Source: Hyphomonas neptunium ATCC 15444
Lineage (GTDB): Bacteria; Pseudomonadota; Alphaproteobacteria; Caulobacterales; Hyphomonadaceae
Direction: 5' to 3'
DNA: 64,000 bases
Assembly: GCF_000013025.1 (NCBI RefSeq)
Contig: NC_008358.1
Coordinates: forward strand, 310,001-374,000
Shown: in pieces, positions 23,342 to 33,215 of the stretch
Layout: each line of letters starts with the position of its first letter
Position numbering within the stretch: position 1 is the first letter of the stretch
Position numbers and translations under genes: made by a program
Notes under the pieces: model-generated
Seen by the model: only the letters and a program-made list of their open reading frames with translations
What the model was told of the DNA's origin: nothing
Database searches by the model: none

Positions 23342-26214
23342 TGCGGCCCCCCATCGGGAATGCGCCCCGGCATCAGGGGTTCAGGCTCACCGGCATCGGG
23401 ATCGCCCAGCCGCTCCAGCAGCGCCGGAATATGCACCTGGTCGTCCTTGTAGCTCCCGGTCAGCACATACATCACCAGATTGACGCCAAACCGCCGCGCG
23501 GTTTCGCGCTGCTGTGGACCTCCGTCTACGGAGTAAAGGTCGCGCCCGTCGGCGTCCACCGCCCAGGCCGAAATCCAGTCAGCGTCGCCAATGAACAGGC
23601 GCGAGACGCCGTCCCCCCGCGCTGTGCCCGGTTCCCCGGTCTGCTCGATCCAGAGCCGCCGCCCGGCAAAGCGTCCGGGGAAATCATCAATCAGGTAAAA
23701 GCTGCGCGACAGCACATGGTTTTCCGGCACGGGCTGAAGCTGCGGCGCGTCGAGCCCCGACAGCAGCGTCTCCAGCTTCGACACATCGGTCTGCGCCGCC
23801 GCGTCGCCGCCTGCGCGTGTATCAATCACCAGCGCCCCGCCCGCCCGCAGATAGGCGTTCAGCCGGCCAATCGCCGTCTCCGAAAGCGGCCCGGCATTTT
23901 CCGGCACCACGAAAAAGATCAGCGGGTAAAGTTCCAGCGCGTCGGTCTCAAGGTTCAGCGAATGGGGCTCAGCCGGCTCCACCGAGGTGCGCATGTTCAG
24001 AATATTGGAAAGCCCCTGAAGGCCCGCCCGCGCCCGCTCGTTCAGCGCCCGGTCGGCTGTCTCGATATAGCCAAAGCGCATCACCAGCGCCGCGTCGATT
24101 TGCTTCTGGCTCGCCTTGCCCTCGGGCAGGGGCACCACGCGGGTGGAGGGCGAAGGGATCGCGCGGTAGCTGCCATCGGGGCGCAGTTCATAGCCCTGTG
24201 CCTGGGCAGGCTCGCCCGGCATAAACGCAAAAGCGAGGATGAGCGCGCCCAGCGCACCTCCCGTTGTTTTGGCCGCTGTCTTGCCTGGCGCCTTGCTGCG
24301 TCGCCCCAGCCCGCGCAACCGTCCGGCCACGAACAAGGCGATGAAAAGGTCCAGCGCAAGCAGCCCCGCCGCCAGCGCCAGCATCGGCCCGGCGAGGCGC
24401 AGCGAGCGCGCCTCCGCGTCGCCCAGCAGGCGCGCAGACGCTGGCCATTGCGTCATCAGGCGCGGCTCGGCGCCCGCGCCAATGTTCAGCGCGCGGGAGC
24501 CTGATGGCCCCTGATACAGCCCCGGCGGGTGGGTTTCCGATGGCGCGATGTCTGCAAATTCTGCCGCCTTGATCGGCGCGGCGTTCTGGCTCGCCCGCTC
24601 CAGCCGGCCAAAGCCATCAAGGGAAAGCTGGGGCATGTATGTCCCGTCGCCATCTTCCACCGCTTCGCCGCGTCCCGCCGCAATCGCCCGGCGCAGCATC
24701 TGTTCGAATACGCCCGAATAGGCGAGGTCGCCCCAGTCCGGCCCGGCGGTGATGTGAAACAATACCAGCGTGCCATCGCCCCGGCTGTCGGCGCTCACCA
24801 GCGGAGAGCCATCGGTCAGCCGCGCCCAGGTTTTGCGCGCAAGGTCAGGCTCGGGCCGCGCCAGCACCTGCTGGCGTACACGCACATCCGGGGGTACCGG
24901 CAGGCCCGCAAAGGGCGAGTTTTCAGGGAAGGGGGCGAGCCCCTGCGGCTCCTCCCAGGCGAGCGCCCCGCCAATGGCGCGCGAAGACCTCCGCAGCATC
25001 ACCGGCAACAGCTCATCGCCCTGCGCGGCCAGCCTTGGCCCGGCAAACCGGATCAGCGCCCCGCCATTCTCCACCCATTCTGTCAGCCGCTCGGTGTCGG
25101 CGGCCGGTATCTGTCCGACATCGGAAAGAATGATCGCGTCCGGGGCGGCTGCCACCAGCGTCTCGATGTCCCCGGTGGAGATCGACGCAAACGGCTCCAG
25201 CGCCTTGCGGATATAGTGCATGTCCGAAAGTAGGGGCTGGGCCTCGGCGCCCGCGTCCACAAGGCCCACGCGCCGCGTCCGCTCCGCCGAATCCCACAGC
25301 CACACCGTGCCCGCGCCCGGCCGTCCGGTCACATTGAACCGCGCAATCCGCGCCAGCGCGGCAGCCGGGATCGCAAACTGCGCCTCGGCTTCCCGCGCGC
25401 CGGCCTCAAACACCGCCTCGGCAGAGCCCAGCGCCGAGCCATCCTGCGTCAGCGCCGAAACAAAGGCGCGCGCCGTCCCGCCGGTATCCGCCCGCGCCAG
25501 CCGCACCGTCACCGCGTCGGTCTGCGCTGAAAGCCCGGTAATCACCGCTGGCCCCTCGGGCGGGGCGGCAAACACGGTCAGCGGCGCGCGCGCAGCAAGG
25601 GCCGCGGCAAAGGCCGCGCCGCCCTCGGTCTCCAGCCCGTCGCTGGCATAAAAGATACGCGCGGGCGCCAGCTTCGAGGCGTCCAGCCGCGCCAGCGCGT
25701 CCACCCGGTCCGTCGCCCAGGGCTGGGGATCAAGGCTGGAAAGCCGCCGCGCCATGTCCGCGCGCGACAATCGCTCGGCGGGGTCTGCGTTCAGCTGGCG
25801 CGGCGCGGTCAGCAGCAGATGCACCGCCCCGTCGCGGTCGCCCGCGTCCAGCGTCGCGCTCGCCGCATTGGTCAGCTCGCTCCAGCGCGGGGCAGAGGCC
25901 CAGCCATTGTCCATTACGATCAGCAGCGGCCCGCCGCCCGCCTCCGTCGTGCGCGCGCCCGGCGCCCAGACCGGCTGGGAAAGCCCCAGGATCGCGGCAA
26001 TAACTGCCAGTGTACGGATCAGCCACACCCACCAGGGCGTACGCGCGGGCGTCTCTTCCACCGGCTCGGCGCCCTCCAGAAGGCGCAGCGAAGGTAGCTC
26101 CGCTTCCTTCGGCGCCGGCGGCGTCGCCCGCAGCACCCACCAGATCAGCGGCAACGCCAGCAGTGCAAACAGCGCCAGCGGCGCCCCCAGCAGGAAAGGC
26201 CCGATGGCTGTCAC
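23338..26214 (-). CDS. BatA-N / DUF4159 membrane protein
   Basis: Large membrane protein of 958 residues. The N-terminus matches the BatA (aerotolerance regulator) helix pair (FLLGAPLALFALLALPLIWWVLRATPP ... WWVWLIRTLAVIAAILG). A VWA-like and gatase-like middle follows, then a membrane segment near residues 600-625, a low-complexity linker ending in a signal-like AQAQGYELR, and a C-terminal DUF4159 domain (~700-915: LYPLIFFVVPENAGPLS, LRAGGALVIDTRAGG). This fusion is usual in alphaproteobacterial MoxR operons. It starts and ends in ATGA overlaps with its neighbours. Confidence 0.88.
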   Translation of the reverse strand: MTAIGPFLLGAPLALFALLALPLIWWVLRATPPAPKEAELPSLRLLEGAEPVEETPARTPWWVWLIRTLAVIAAILGLSQPVWAPGARTTEAGGGPLLIVMDNGWASAPRWSELTNAASATLDAGDRDGAVHLLLTAPRQLNADPAERLSRADMARRLSSLDPQPWATDRVDALARLDASKLAPARIFYASDGLETEGGAAFAAALAARAPLTVFAAPPEGPAVITGLSAQTDAVTVRLARADTGGTARAFVSALTQDGSALGSAEAVFEAGAREAEAQFAIPAAALARIARFNVTGRPGAGTVWLWDSAERTRRVGLVDAGAEAQPLLSDMHYIRKALEPFASISTGDIETLVAAAPDAIILSDVGQIPAADTERLTEWVENGGALIRFAGPRLAAQGDELLPVMLRRSSRAIGGALAWEEPQGLAPFPENSPFAGLPVPPDVRVRQQVLARPEPDLARKTWARLTDGSPLVSADSRGDGTLVLFHITAGPDWGDLAYSGVFEQMLRRAIAAGRGEAVEDGDGTYMPQLSLDGFGRLERASQNAAPIKAAEFADIAPSETHPPGLYQGPSGSRALNIGAGAEPRLMTQWPASARLLGDAEARSLRLAGPMLALAAGLLALDLFIALFVAGRLRGLGRRSKAPGKTAAKTTGGALGALILAFAFMPGEPAQAQGYELRPDGSYRAIPSPSTRVVPLPEGKASQKQIDAALVMRFGYIETADRALNERARAGLQGLSNILNMRTSVEPAEPHSLNLETDALELYPLIFFVVPENAGPLSETAIGRLNAYLRAGGALVIDTRAGGDAAAQTDVSKLETLLSGLDAPQLQPVPENHVLSRSFYLIDDFPGRFAGRRLWIEQTGEPGTARGDGVSRLFIGDADWISAWAVDADGRDLYSVDGGPQQRETARRFGVNLVMYVLTGSYKDDQVHIPALLERLGDPDAGEPEPLMPGRIPDGGPQ

Positions 26215-27077
26215 CGCGCCACCCCGAACCGTTCAATCTCCGCCTTCAGGCGCGCGGCGGCGGAAAGCGCCGGGCTCCCCGTCACATGCGTCACCAGCGC
26301 CCAGCCCATCCGCGCGGCAAGGCCCGAAAGCGCCTCGCGCTGCACTGTAAACCGGCGCATATATTCCTCGCGCATCGTCTCGGCCCGGCCCAGAATGCGT
26401 TCGTCGCCCGTGCCGGGGCGGGAGAGTTTCGTGCGTCCCTCAAACGGAAACGCAATCTCCACCGGCGCCGACACCGCCAGCAATATGCCTTCCGGGCAGC
26501 GCCCGGCGAGCGGCCCCAGCCGCGCTTGCCATTCAGCAGGCGGATCATAAAAGTCAGACGCTACCACCATCGTCGCGCTGGCGCGGGGCGGGGGCGGAAA
26601 CTGCCCGCGCGTGCCGCGCAAAAGATCATCCAGCAGCCGGTCCACCGCCCGCTTGCCAAAGCTCGGATTGCGGCCAGAGCCCAGCGCGCCAATCCGCTCG
26701 CCGTCGCGCGACATCATGATCGCCATCGTCAGCATCAGGAGGGTCGCTTCCTCCGCCTTGGTGCGCAGATCGCCCGCGCCCTTCCAGCGAAAGCCCGGCG
26801 CGTCGTCTGCCCAGAACAGTACAGTGCGCGCCGTCTCCAGCTCGCTCTCGCGCACGAACAGCTCCGTGCCCTTGGCCGAGCGGCGCCAGTGAATACGCCC
26901 CGGCGCGTCTTCCTGCATGAAGCGGCGGTATTGCCAGAAGTTCTCGCCCGTCCCCGCGCGCCGCCGTCCCGCCGAGCCGATATGGGCTGCCTCAGAAGCT
27001 TCCGCCCTGAAGTTCAGCCCCGGCAATTGCCGGGCCAGGCTCTCGGCCTCTGCGCGAAGGTCGGCGGCAGGCGTCAT
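26211..27077 (-). CDS. DUF58 domain protein
   Basis: Cytosolic protein of 288 residues of the DUF58 family, the usual partner of MoxR ATPases. The signature EDAPGRIHWRRSAKGTELFVRESELE is clear, followed by a degenerate VWA-like fold (TVLFWADDAPGFRW, ATMVVASDFYDPPAEW). By analogy, MoxR and DUF58 act as a chaperone-like pair for envelope or metalloprotein assembly. Coupled to the genes on either side by 4-bp overlaps. No membrane segment is present here, unlike some DUF58 proteins. Confidence 0.92.
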   Translation of the reverse strand: MTPAADLRAEAESLARQLPGLNFRAEASEAAHIGSAGRRRAGTGENFWQYRRFMQEDAPGRIHWRRSAKGTELFVRESELETARTVLFWADDAPGFRWKGAGDLRTKAEEATLLMLTMAIMMSRDGERIGALGSGRNPSFGKRAVDRLLDDLLRGTRGQFPPPPRASATMVVASDFYDPPAEWQARLGPLAGRCPEGILLAVSAPVEIAFPFEGRTKLSRPGTGDERILGRAETMREEYMRRFTVQREALSGLAARMGWALVTHVTGSPALSAAARLKAEIERFGVAR

Positions 27078-27459
27078 TCAGTCAGCGGCGCCGCGCAAGC
27101 CTTGGCCGCTGAAATCCGCGCGTCTGCCTCTTCATCCGTGGTGTGATCGAATGTGTAGGCCTGCGTATCCTCAGCGAGGCCATAGTCCGCCGCCAGCGCG
27201 TCTCGCGCGGTCACGAGACCCGCCGCCTCCGCCTCATAGGCCCGCGTCTTGGCATTATAAGCGGCCATGGCTTCTGGCGAGGCAAAGCGGATCACCATCA
27301 GCTTCTCTTCCCGCGCGGCTGCGTGGCTGGAAGCATAAGCCGCGCTCTGCGCCATCACGCCGCCACACGCGGTAACGGCCGCGTCCGGGCTTGCCCCCGG
27401 CCAGCCCGCACAGGCGGACGCCAGAAGCGCAAAGGCGCCGGCTGCTACAAATCGAAGGC

Positions 27460-27463
<4 letters not shown>
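27074..27463 (-). CDS. small predicted lipoprotein within the MoxR operon
   Basis: Protein of 129 residues with a lipoprotein signal (FVAAGAFALLASAC, lipobox LASAC), then a polar helical domain containing paired cysteines (TACGGVM, AKACAAP) and DHTTDEEADARISAAK. I do not recognise a family. It is inserted between MoxR and DUF58, overlapping both by 4 bp, so it is clearly part of the operon. A periplasmic partner or sensor for the MoxR-DUF58 machinery is an inference from location. Confidence 0.75.
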
Positions 27464-28458
<995 letters not shown>

Positions 28459-28533
28459 GTGTTCAGGCGCCTCCGGCTTCACGTGTATGGCTATCAGCCC
28501 TATGTCTAAGGCGTCATTTTGGCGGAGAAAGAT

Positions 28534-29121
28534 GTGACATCCAGTCCCGGCACAATTCTCAGCGTTGAGGAAACGCTTAAGGCCATCCTGCCGGAAGGCA
28601 AGTTTGGCGCTGAGTTACCGCCCGTTGAGAAATGGAATCCCGAAACCGTCAGGAATATCGGCATGGAAATCCGCGCCGATGGCAGCTGGTGGCATGAAGG
28701 CGGTGAAATCAAGCGGGACCGGCTGGTCAAACTCTTTGCCCGAATCCTGCGAAAAGATGCCGACGGGCAGACCTATCTTGTCACCCCTCATGAAAAAGTG
28801 ATCGTCGCAGTCGAAGACGCGCCCTTCCTGGCGGGCCGTATGGATGTGCTGGGCACGCCCGGCCCGGATCAGGAAATCGGCTTTGTCACGACCGTGGGCG
28901 ATGTCACCCTTGCCGGGCCAGACCGCCCCATCCGCGTGGAGACAGACGCCGAAACCGGCGAGCCCTCGCCCTATGTCCTGGTGCGCGGCCGGCTTGAAGC
29001 CAAACTCGCCCGGTCTGTCTTCTATGAACTGGTCGAACTGGCCGTTCCGGCGCCAAATGACAGCAATTTGCTCGGCGTGTGGAGCAAAGGGAGTTTCTTT
29101 CCGCTCGGACCTGTGGCTTGA
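28534..29121 (+). CDS. DUF1285 family protein
   Basis: Conserved protein of about 195 residues with the DUF1285 pattern (IGMEIRADGSWWHEGGEIKR, LVKLFARILRKDADGQTYLVTPHEK, VAVEDAPFLAGRM). Structures of the family show two barrel-like domains; no function is established. The GTG at 28534 is preferred because GGCGGAG lies about 6 bases upstream; an in-frame TTG at 28519 is an alternative. It is divergent from moxR and leads a plus-strand set (NUDIX, DUF6111, cca) that is conserved in alphaproteobacteria. Confidence 0.88.
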   Translation: MTSSPGTILSVEETLKAILPEGKFGAELPPVEKWNPETVRNIGMEIRADGSWWHEGGEIKRDRLVKLFARILRKDADGQTYLVTPHEKVIVAVEDAPFLAGRMDVLGTPGPDQEIGFVTTVGDVTLAGPDRPIRVETDAETGEPSPYVLVRGRLEAKLARSVFYELVELAVPAPNDSNLLGVWSKGSFFPLGPVA

Positions 29122-29130
29122 GACCTGCCG

Positions 29131-29754
29131 ATGGCCTGGCAAAACCTTGATGACTTTGTAGATCGCGTCACCGCGAAGCTCGACCCGCCCGCCGGGCAGG
29201 GGCGCCTCACCGAAATGGGCGACATGGATTTCCTCACGCCCGAGGAAGTCGCCATCATCCGCCCGGCCGCTGTTCTCTTCGGCGTTATCCCCCGCAAGGA
29301 AGGCCCCACCGCGCTGCTCACCCTGCGCCCCACCACAATGGCAGACCATGCCGGCCAGGTCGCGCTGCCCGGCGGCAAGGTGGACCCGATTGATCTGGAT
29401 GAAGTCGCCGCTGCCCTGCGCGAAGCGCATGAAGAAGTCGGCGCGCATCCCGATGATGTCGATGTGCTGGGCAAGGCCTCGCCCTACATCACCGGCACGC
29501 GCTACCGCATCACGCCGGTCGTCGGCCTCCTTCCGGCAGACTTCATACCCATCCCGGAGCCCGGCGAAGTGGCCGCCATCTTCGAGACCCCGCTCGAGCT
29601 GTTGATGAACCCCAAAAGCTACACGACGGGCCAGGCCTTCTACAAAGGCGCCCACCGCGAATATTACGAAATGCCTTATAATGGCTTCCGCATCTGGGGC
29701 GTTACCGCCGGCATTATCCGCCGCCTCTACCAGACGCTCTACGAAAGCGATTGA
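29131..29754 (+). CDS. CoA pyrophosphatase (NUDIX)
   Basis: NUDIX hydrolase of 207 residues, probably cleaving CoA or acyl-CoA to phosphopantetheine and 3',5'-ADP. The Nudix box reads GGKVDP ... AALREAHEEVG (Mg-binding REAHEE). Upstream LLTLRPTTMADHAGQVALPGGK matches the NudL/CoAse UPF0035 motif (LLT.R...l..H.GqvaFPGG). It sits 9 bp after DUF1285. The GQVALPGG form fits the family. Confidence 0.9.
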   Translation: MAWQNLDDFVDRVTAKLDPPAGQGRLTEMGDMDFLTPEEVAIIRPAAVLFGVIPRKEGPTALLTLRPTTMADHAGQVALPGGKVDPIDLDEVAAALREAHEEVGAHPDDVDVLGKASPYITGTRYRITPVVGLLPADFIPIPEPGEVAAIFETPLELLMNPKSYTTGQAFYKGAHREYYEMPYNGFRIWGVTAGIIRRLYQTLYESD

Positions 29755-29838
29755 GCCGCGCGGCGCCTTCAGGGTTTCTCAAACGCTTTCAGAGCCCTAT
29801 GTAAGCTCTAGTGTTACAATGTGGGGAGAAGCACCGAC

Positions 29839-30189
29839 ATGGCCGGACGGCTGCTGTTTGAAGCCTTCGTGTTCTCGCTGCCGTTCCTCGTGTTCGGCAT
29901 CTACCTGCTTGCGACCCGCTCGGCCGAAGACGCCGGCAAGCGCAGATGGCCGATCCAGATGTTGTTCATCATCGGCCTCGTCCTCGCAACGCTCGCCTGG
30001 TTCCTGCTGATCCTGCTGGAGCCGCGCGAACGCAACATGTGCGTCGAGCCGGCCCGCTACGAGAATGGCCAGCTGATCCCGGCGCGCAAATACCCCTGCG
30101 AGCGCCATCCTGAAGATGTCGGCATCCAGCGCGGCCTCACCAACCCGTCCGAGACCCCGGCTCAAACCCCCGCCGATGACCCGACCTGA
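29839..30189 (+). CDS. DUF6111-like two-TM membrane protein
   Basis: Membrane protein of 116 residues with two hydrophobic segments (LLFEAFVFSLPFLVFGIYLLA and IQMLFIIGLVLATLAWFLLIL) and a C-terminal tail with PARKYPCERHPED. It matches my recollection of the DUF6111 family, which sits between the NUDIX hydrolase and cca in alphaproteobacteria. ATG 29839 has GGGGAG about 10 bases upstream; a GTG at 29821 is also open. The tail overlaps the start of cca by 14 bp. Confidence 0.75.
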   Translation: MAGRLLFEAFVFSLPFLVFGIYLLATRSAEDAGKRRWPIQMLFIIGLVLATLAWFLLILLEPRERNMCVEPARYENGQLIPARKYPCERHPEDVGIQRGLTNPSETPAQTPADDPT

Positions 30190-31381
30190 CCGCATAACGG
30201 CAGACTGGCTCACCGCGCCCGCTAGCCGGGCGGTCATGGCCGCGCTTGACGCGGCCCGCGCCGGCGCGTCCCGTTATGTCGGCGGATCGGTGCGCAACAC
30301 CCTGCGCGGCCTGAAGGCTGAGGATGTCGACATCGCCACCCAGCTGCTCCCGCAGGAGACCGCCGCCGCGCTGGAAGCTGCCGGTATCCGCGTCATTCCC
30401 ACAGGCATCGAGCACGGCACCGTCACCGCCTTCTACAAGGGCGTGCCCATCGAGATCACCACCCTGCGCCGGGATGTCGAAACCGATGGCCGCCGCGCCG
30501 TTGTCGCCTTCACCCAGGATTGGGCCGAAGACGCCGCCCGCCGCGACTTCCGCATGAACGCCATCTATGCCGGCGCGGAGGGGGAACTTTACGAAGTCAT
30601 CCCCGGCTCCATCGACGACGCCATTGCTGGTCGCGTCATCTTCATCGGCGAGGGCGACCAGCGCCTGATCGAAGACTATCTGCGCATCCTGCGCTTCTAC
30701 CGGTTCAACGCCTGGTATGGCGCGGGCATCGATGAAGACGGGCAGGGCGCCTGCGCCCGCCAGCGCGAAGGCCTCCGGAAGATTGCCGCGGAACGGATCT
30801 GGAAAGAGCTCAAACGCACGCTCGCCGCGCCCGATCCCGCGCCCGCCATGGCCGCGATGGAAGAGGCCGGCGTGCTCGAAATCCTCCTGCCGGGTGCCAG
30901 CGCCGCCCTGTTGCCCGGTCTGGCCGCGGTTGAAGCCGCCAATGGCCTGGCGCCTGATCCGATGCAGCGCCTCATGGCCCTTCTGCCCCGCCGTCAGCGC
31001 GACGTGACAGACGCGGCCAATGCCCTGCGCCTCTCCAATCAGGAAGCCGCCCGCCTGCAAGCCTGGGCCGACCCCGCGCTCGGCCATGTCCTCGCCCTCG
31101 GCCCGGCCCCCCGGCGCGAAGCCTGCTACCGCTTCACCCCCCAGGCCGTCCTCGACCGCGCCCTCATCGAAGCGGCCAGCGGCGGGGAGGGCAGCCTCAC
31201 GCCGCTCTTGCAGGAGAAGGCCCACTGGATGCGCCCCGTCTTCCCCATCGGCGGACAGGACGCGCTCGCCGCCGGCCTCAAAGGCCCCGACATCGGCAAG
31301 CGGCTCTACACGCTGGAACAGGCCTGGATCGCGTCCGGCTTCCGCCTTTCACGGGAAGACCTGCTCTCGCGCCTGAAATGA
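30176..31381 (+). CDS. cca: CCA tRNA nucleotidyltransferase (class II)
   Basis: Adds or repairs the 3' CCA of tRNAs; 401 residues, cytosolic. The class II head domain shows RYVGGSVRNTLRG, the catalytic EDVDIAT (DxD) and RRDFRMNAIY, then the RNA- and NTP-selecting region EDYLRILRFYRFNAWYG (EDxxR-type motif). The start ATG 30176 lies inside the end of the previous gene, so translation is coupled. TGTCC array B begins 9 bases after its stop. A poly(A) polymerase is the main paralogue but lacks this gene context. Confidence 0.93.
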   Translation: MTRPDRITADWLTAPASRAVMAALDAARAGASRYVGGSVRNTLRGLKAEDVDIATQLLPQETAAALEAAGIRVIPTGIEHGTVTAFYKGVPIEITTLRRDVETDGRRAVVAFTQDWAEDAARRDFRMNAIYAGAEGELYEVIPGSIDDAIAGRVIFIGEGDQRLIEDYLRILRFYRFNAWYGAGIDEDGQGACARQREGLRKIAAERIWKELKRTLAAPDPAPAMAAMEEAGVLEILLPGASAALLPGLAAVEAANGLAPDPMQRLMALLPRRQRDVTDAANALRLSNQEAARLQAWADPALGHVLALGPAPRREACYRFTPQAVLDRALIEAASGGEGSLTPLLQEKAHWMRPVFPIGGQDALAAGLKGPDIGKRLYTLEQAWIASGFRLSREDLLSRLK

Positions 31382-31390
31382 CGCCCGGCG

Positions 31391-31426
31391 TGTCCTGATT
31401 TGTCCTGACCTGTCCCGGCTTGTCCG
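31391..31426 (+). repeat. TGTCC phased array B (four units)
   Basis: Units start at exactly 10-bp intervals (31391, 31401, 31411, 31421): TGTCCTGATT, TGTCCTGACC, TGTCCCGGCT, TGTCCGTAAA. The array begins right after the cca stop and lies about 85 bp before the toxin-antitoxin start. The ending CCCGGCT-TGTCCGT is shared with arrays A and C. Confidence 0.75.
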
Positions 31427-31473
31427 TAAAATGACTGTCAGAGGTGCCCTTGGTTCCCAGACAGGCCGTCCCA

Positions 31474-31491
31474 TGTTATAACAGATGTTAT
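31474..31491. promoter_or_regulatory. palindromic operator of the AbrB-Doc operon
   Basis: Perfect palindrome ATAACA-GA-TGTTAT (31478-31491) with a further TGTTAT half-site overlapping it on the left (31474-31479), giving three half-sites. A -10-like TATAAC lies within it (31477-31482). It stands just before the Shine-Dalgarno CAGGAGG. Typical of an autoregulatory AbrB/MazE-type operator; this is inference. Confidence 0.6.
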
Positions 31492-31508
31492 TCCCTCAGG
31501 AGGCCCCC

Positions 31509-31733
31509 ATGACCAAGCTGAAAATCCGCAAGATCGGCAATTCCCTCGGTGTTGTGCTGCCCAAGGATGTCATTGATCAGCTCAAGGTGAAGGAAGGCGA
31601 CACGCTCGACGTGCTGCCCACCGACGCCGGTGTCACCCTCTCGGTCTCCGACGAAGAGGTCGACAAGCTGATGCTGATGGCTGAGCGCATCATGGATGAA
31701 AACCGCGAGGTCCTGCGGGCCCTGGCAAAATGA
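31509..31733 (+). CDS. AbrB/MazE-family antitoxin
   Basis: Swapped-hairpin AbrB-type DNA-binding antitoxin of 74 residues. The N-terminal domain TKLKIRKIGNSLGVVLPKDVIDQLKVKEGDTLDV is the SpoVT-AbrB fold as in MazE-like antidotes, and the acidic, helical C-terminus (EEVDKLMLMAERIMDENREVL) would neutralise the toxin. The start is set by AGGAGG 6 bases upstream. Its stop overlaps the toxin start (ATGA). The palindrome just upstream should be its own operator. Confidence 0.9.
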   Translation: MTKLKIRKIGNSLGVVLPKDVIDQLKVKEGDTLDVLPTDAGVTLSVSDEEVDKLMLMAERIMDENREVLRALAK

Positions 31734-32116
31734 GCGAGCCCGTCTGGCTGCCTCTGGAACTGCTCATCCGCCTGCACGACCGGCAGATCGAGCTGCATGG
31801 CGGGCTGCCCGGCACGCGCGATCCCGGGCTCCTCGAAAGCGCGGTCGCCCGGCCTCTGAACGCCTGGTCCTATGGCGAGACAGACCTCTTCACGCTCGCC
31901 TCGCTCTATGCGGGCGGCCTGATCAAGAACCATCCGTTCCTGGACGGCAACAAGCGTATCGGCTTCCTCGCCGCGCTCCTCTTTCTGGAGGCAAATGGCT
32001 GGAAAATGGCCGCCCCCATGGCAGAGCGCCTGGCCTTCACGCTTCAGCTTGCTGCAAGTGAAGTAAGTGAGGAGGGCTACGCCGCCTGGCTCCGCCGCTC
32101 CTGCGAAAAACTCTGA
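31730..32116 (+). CDS. doc: Doc-type toxin (Fic fold)
   Basis: Type II toxin of 128 residues. The Fic/Doc core is HPFLDGNKRIGFLAALLFL, with N-terminal IRLHDRQIELHGGLPGTRDPGLLESAVARP matching Doc proteins. Phage P1 Doc, which has HPFxDANKR, phosphorylates EF-Tu; here the motif has Gly in place of Ala (DGNKR, the AMPylating-Fic form), so phosphotransfer versus AMPylation is open. Translationally coupled to the AbrB-type antitoxin, the common partner in this group. No transposon signs around it. Confidence 0.88.
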   Translation: MSEPVWLPLELLIRLHDRQIELHGGLPGTRDPGLLESAVARPLNAWSYGETDLFTLASLYAGGLIKNHPFLDGNKRIGFLAALLFLEANGWKMAAPMAERLAFTLQLAASEVSEEGYAAWLRRSCEKL

Positions 32117-32120
32117 TCTT

Positions 32121-33017
32121 TCAGGGCCATTTCACCACCGGCGGCATCGAAGAAAGAATGCTCTCGATGTTTCCGCCGGTCTTCAGGCCAAAGGTCGTGC
32201 CCCGGTCATAGAGCAGGTTATATTCCACATACCGCCCCCGCTGGATCAGCTGCGCCTCGCGCTCGGCCTCACTCCACGGCTCGATCATCCGGCGGCGTAC
32301 AAGGCCCGGATATATATCGGCAAATTTCCGCCCCACTTCCTGAGTGAAGGCAAAATCGGCCTCCCAGTCGCCGGTATTGAACCGGTCATAGAAGATGCCG
32401 CCCGTGCCCCGCGGCTCGCTGCGATGGGGCAGGTGGAAATAGGTCTCGCAATGCTCTTTCATGTGCGCGTAATCGGCGCCGGGATGGGTATCGCAGGCCG
32501 CCTTCATCGCGGCGTGAAAATCCACCGTATCCACAAAGTCCTGATCGCGCTGATAGGCGAGCAGGGGGGTGAGGTCGCCGCCCCCGCCAAACCAGGCTTC
32601 ACTGGTCACCAGCATGCGCGTGTTCATGTGCGCGGCGGGCACGCGCGGGTTCAAAGGATGCGCAATCAAGGAGATGCCACTGGCCCAGAACCGTCCGCCG
32701 GACTTGTCCGCGCCGGGTATCTGCGCCGCAAACGCTTCGGAAAACGTGCCGTGCACCTCTGAGAAGTGGACGCCCACCTTCTCGAACACCTTGCCGCGCA
32801 TCAGGCCCATCCGGCCCCCGCCCAGGTCTTCGCTGCCATCGCCCCGGCGCCACGCCTTCAGATCGAATCGCCCGGCCTCGCCGCGATAGAGCGGTGGCAC
32901 AGCCGCGTCTTCGATCGCCTCGAAGCGGCCAATGATCTCTTCCTGAAGGGCGCGGAACCAGGCGCTCGCCTGCGCCTTGCGGCCGGTAAAGCCGGCAGTC
33001 TCTGTATCGGTCATCAT
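32121..33017 (-). CDS. hemF: oxygen-dependent coproporphyrinogen-III oxidase
   Basis: Heme pathway enzyme (coproporphyrinogen III + O2 to protoporphyrinogen IX), 298 residues, cytosolic. Conserved blocks are [64 protein letters not shown] and the end [18 protein letters not shown]. Complete and with all His/Asp active residues in the usual places. It is convergent with the doc gene after only 4 bp. About 200 bp separate its start from the divergent petA. Confidence 0.95.
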   Translation of the reverse strand: MMTDTETAGFTGRKAQASAWFRALQEEIIGRFEAIEDAAVPPLYRGEAGRFDLKAWRRGDGSEDLGGGRMGLMRGKVFEKVGVHFSEVHGTFSEAFAAQIPGADKSGGRFWASGISLIAHPLNPRVPAAHMNTRMLVTSEAWFGGGGDLTPLLAYQRDQDFVDTVDFHAAMKAACDTHPGADYAHMKEHCETYFHLPHRSEPRGTGGIFYDRFNTGDWEADFAFTQEVGRKFADIYPGLVRRRMIEPWSEAEREAQLIQRGRYVEYNLLYDRGTTFGLKTGGNIESILSSMPPVVKWP

Positions 33018-33215
33018 GCCCGACTGTTGCCTGTGGGCATTTGCCTCGCAAGTCCCCTGTTGTCACAGGGGCGGTTGCGCGGTAACGCCCTCATCCAACT
33101 GGGGGCTGGACGCGCAAGATTCTGCCGCGCCCCGCGCCCACTTGCCGCAATGTGCGGCCCGCGCAGCTTTAGTAAAGACAGCGGCTAACGCCACGCACCA
33201 GGGACGGATAGACAC

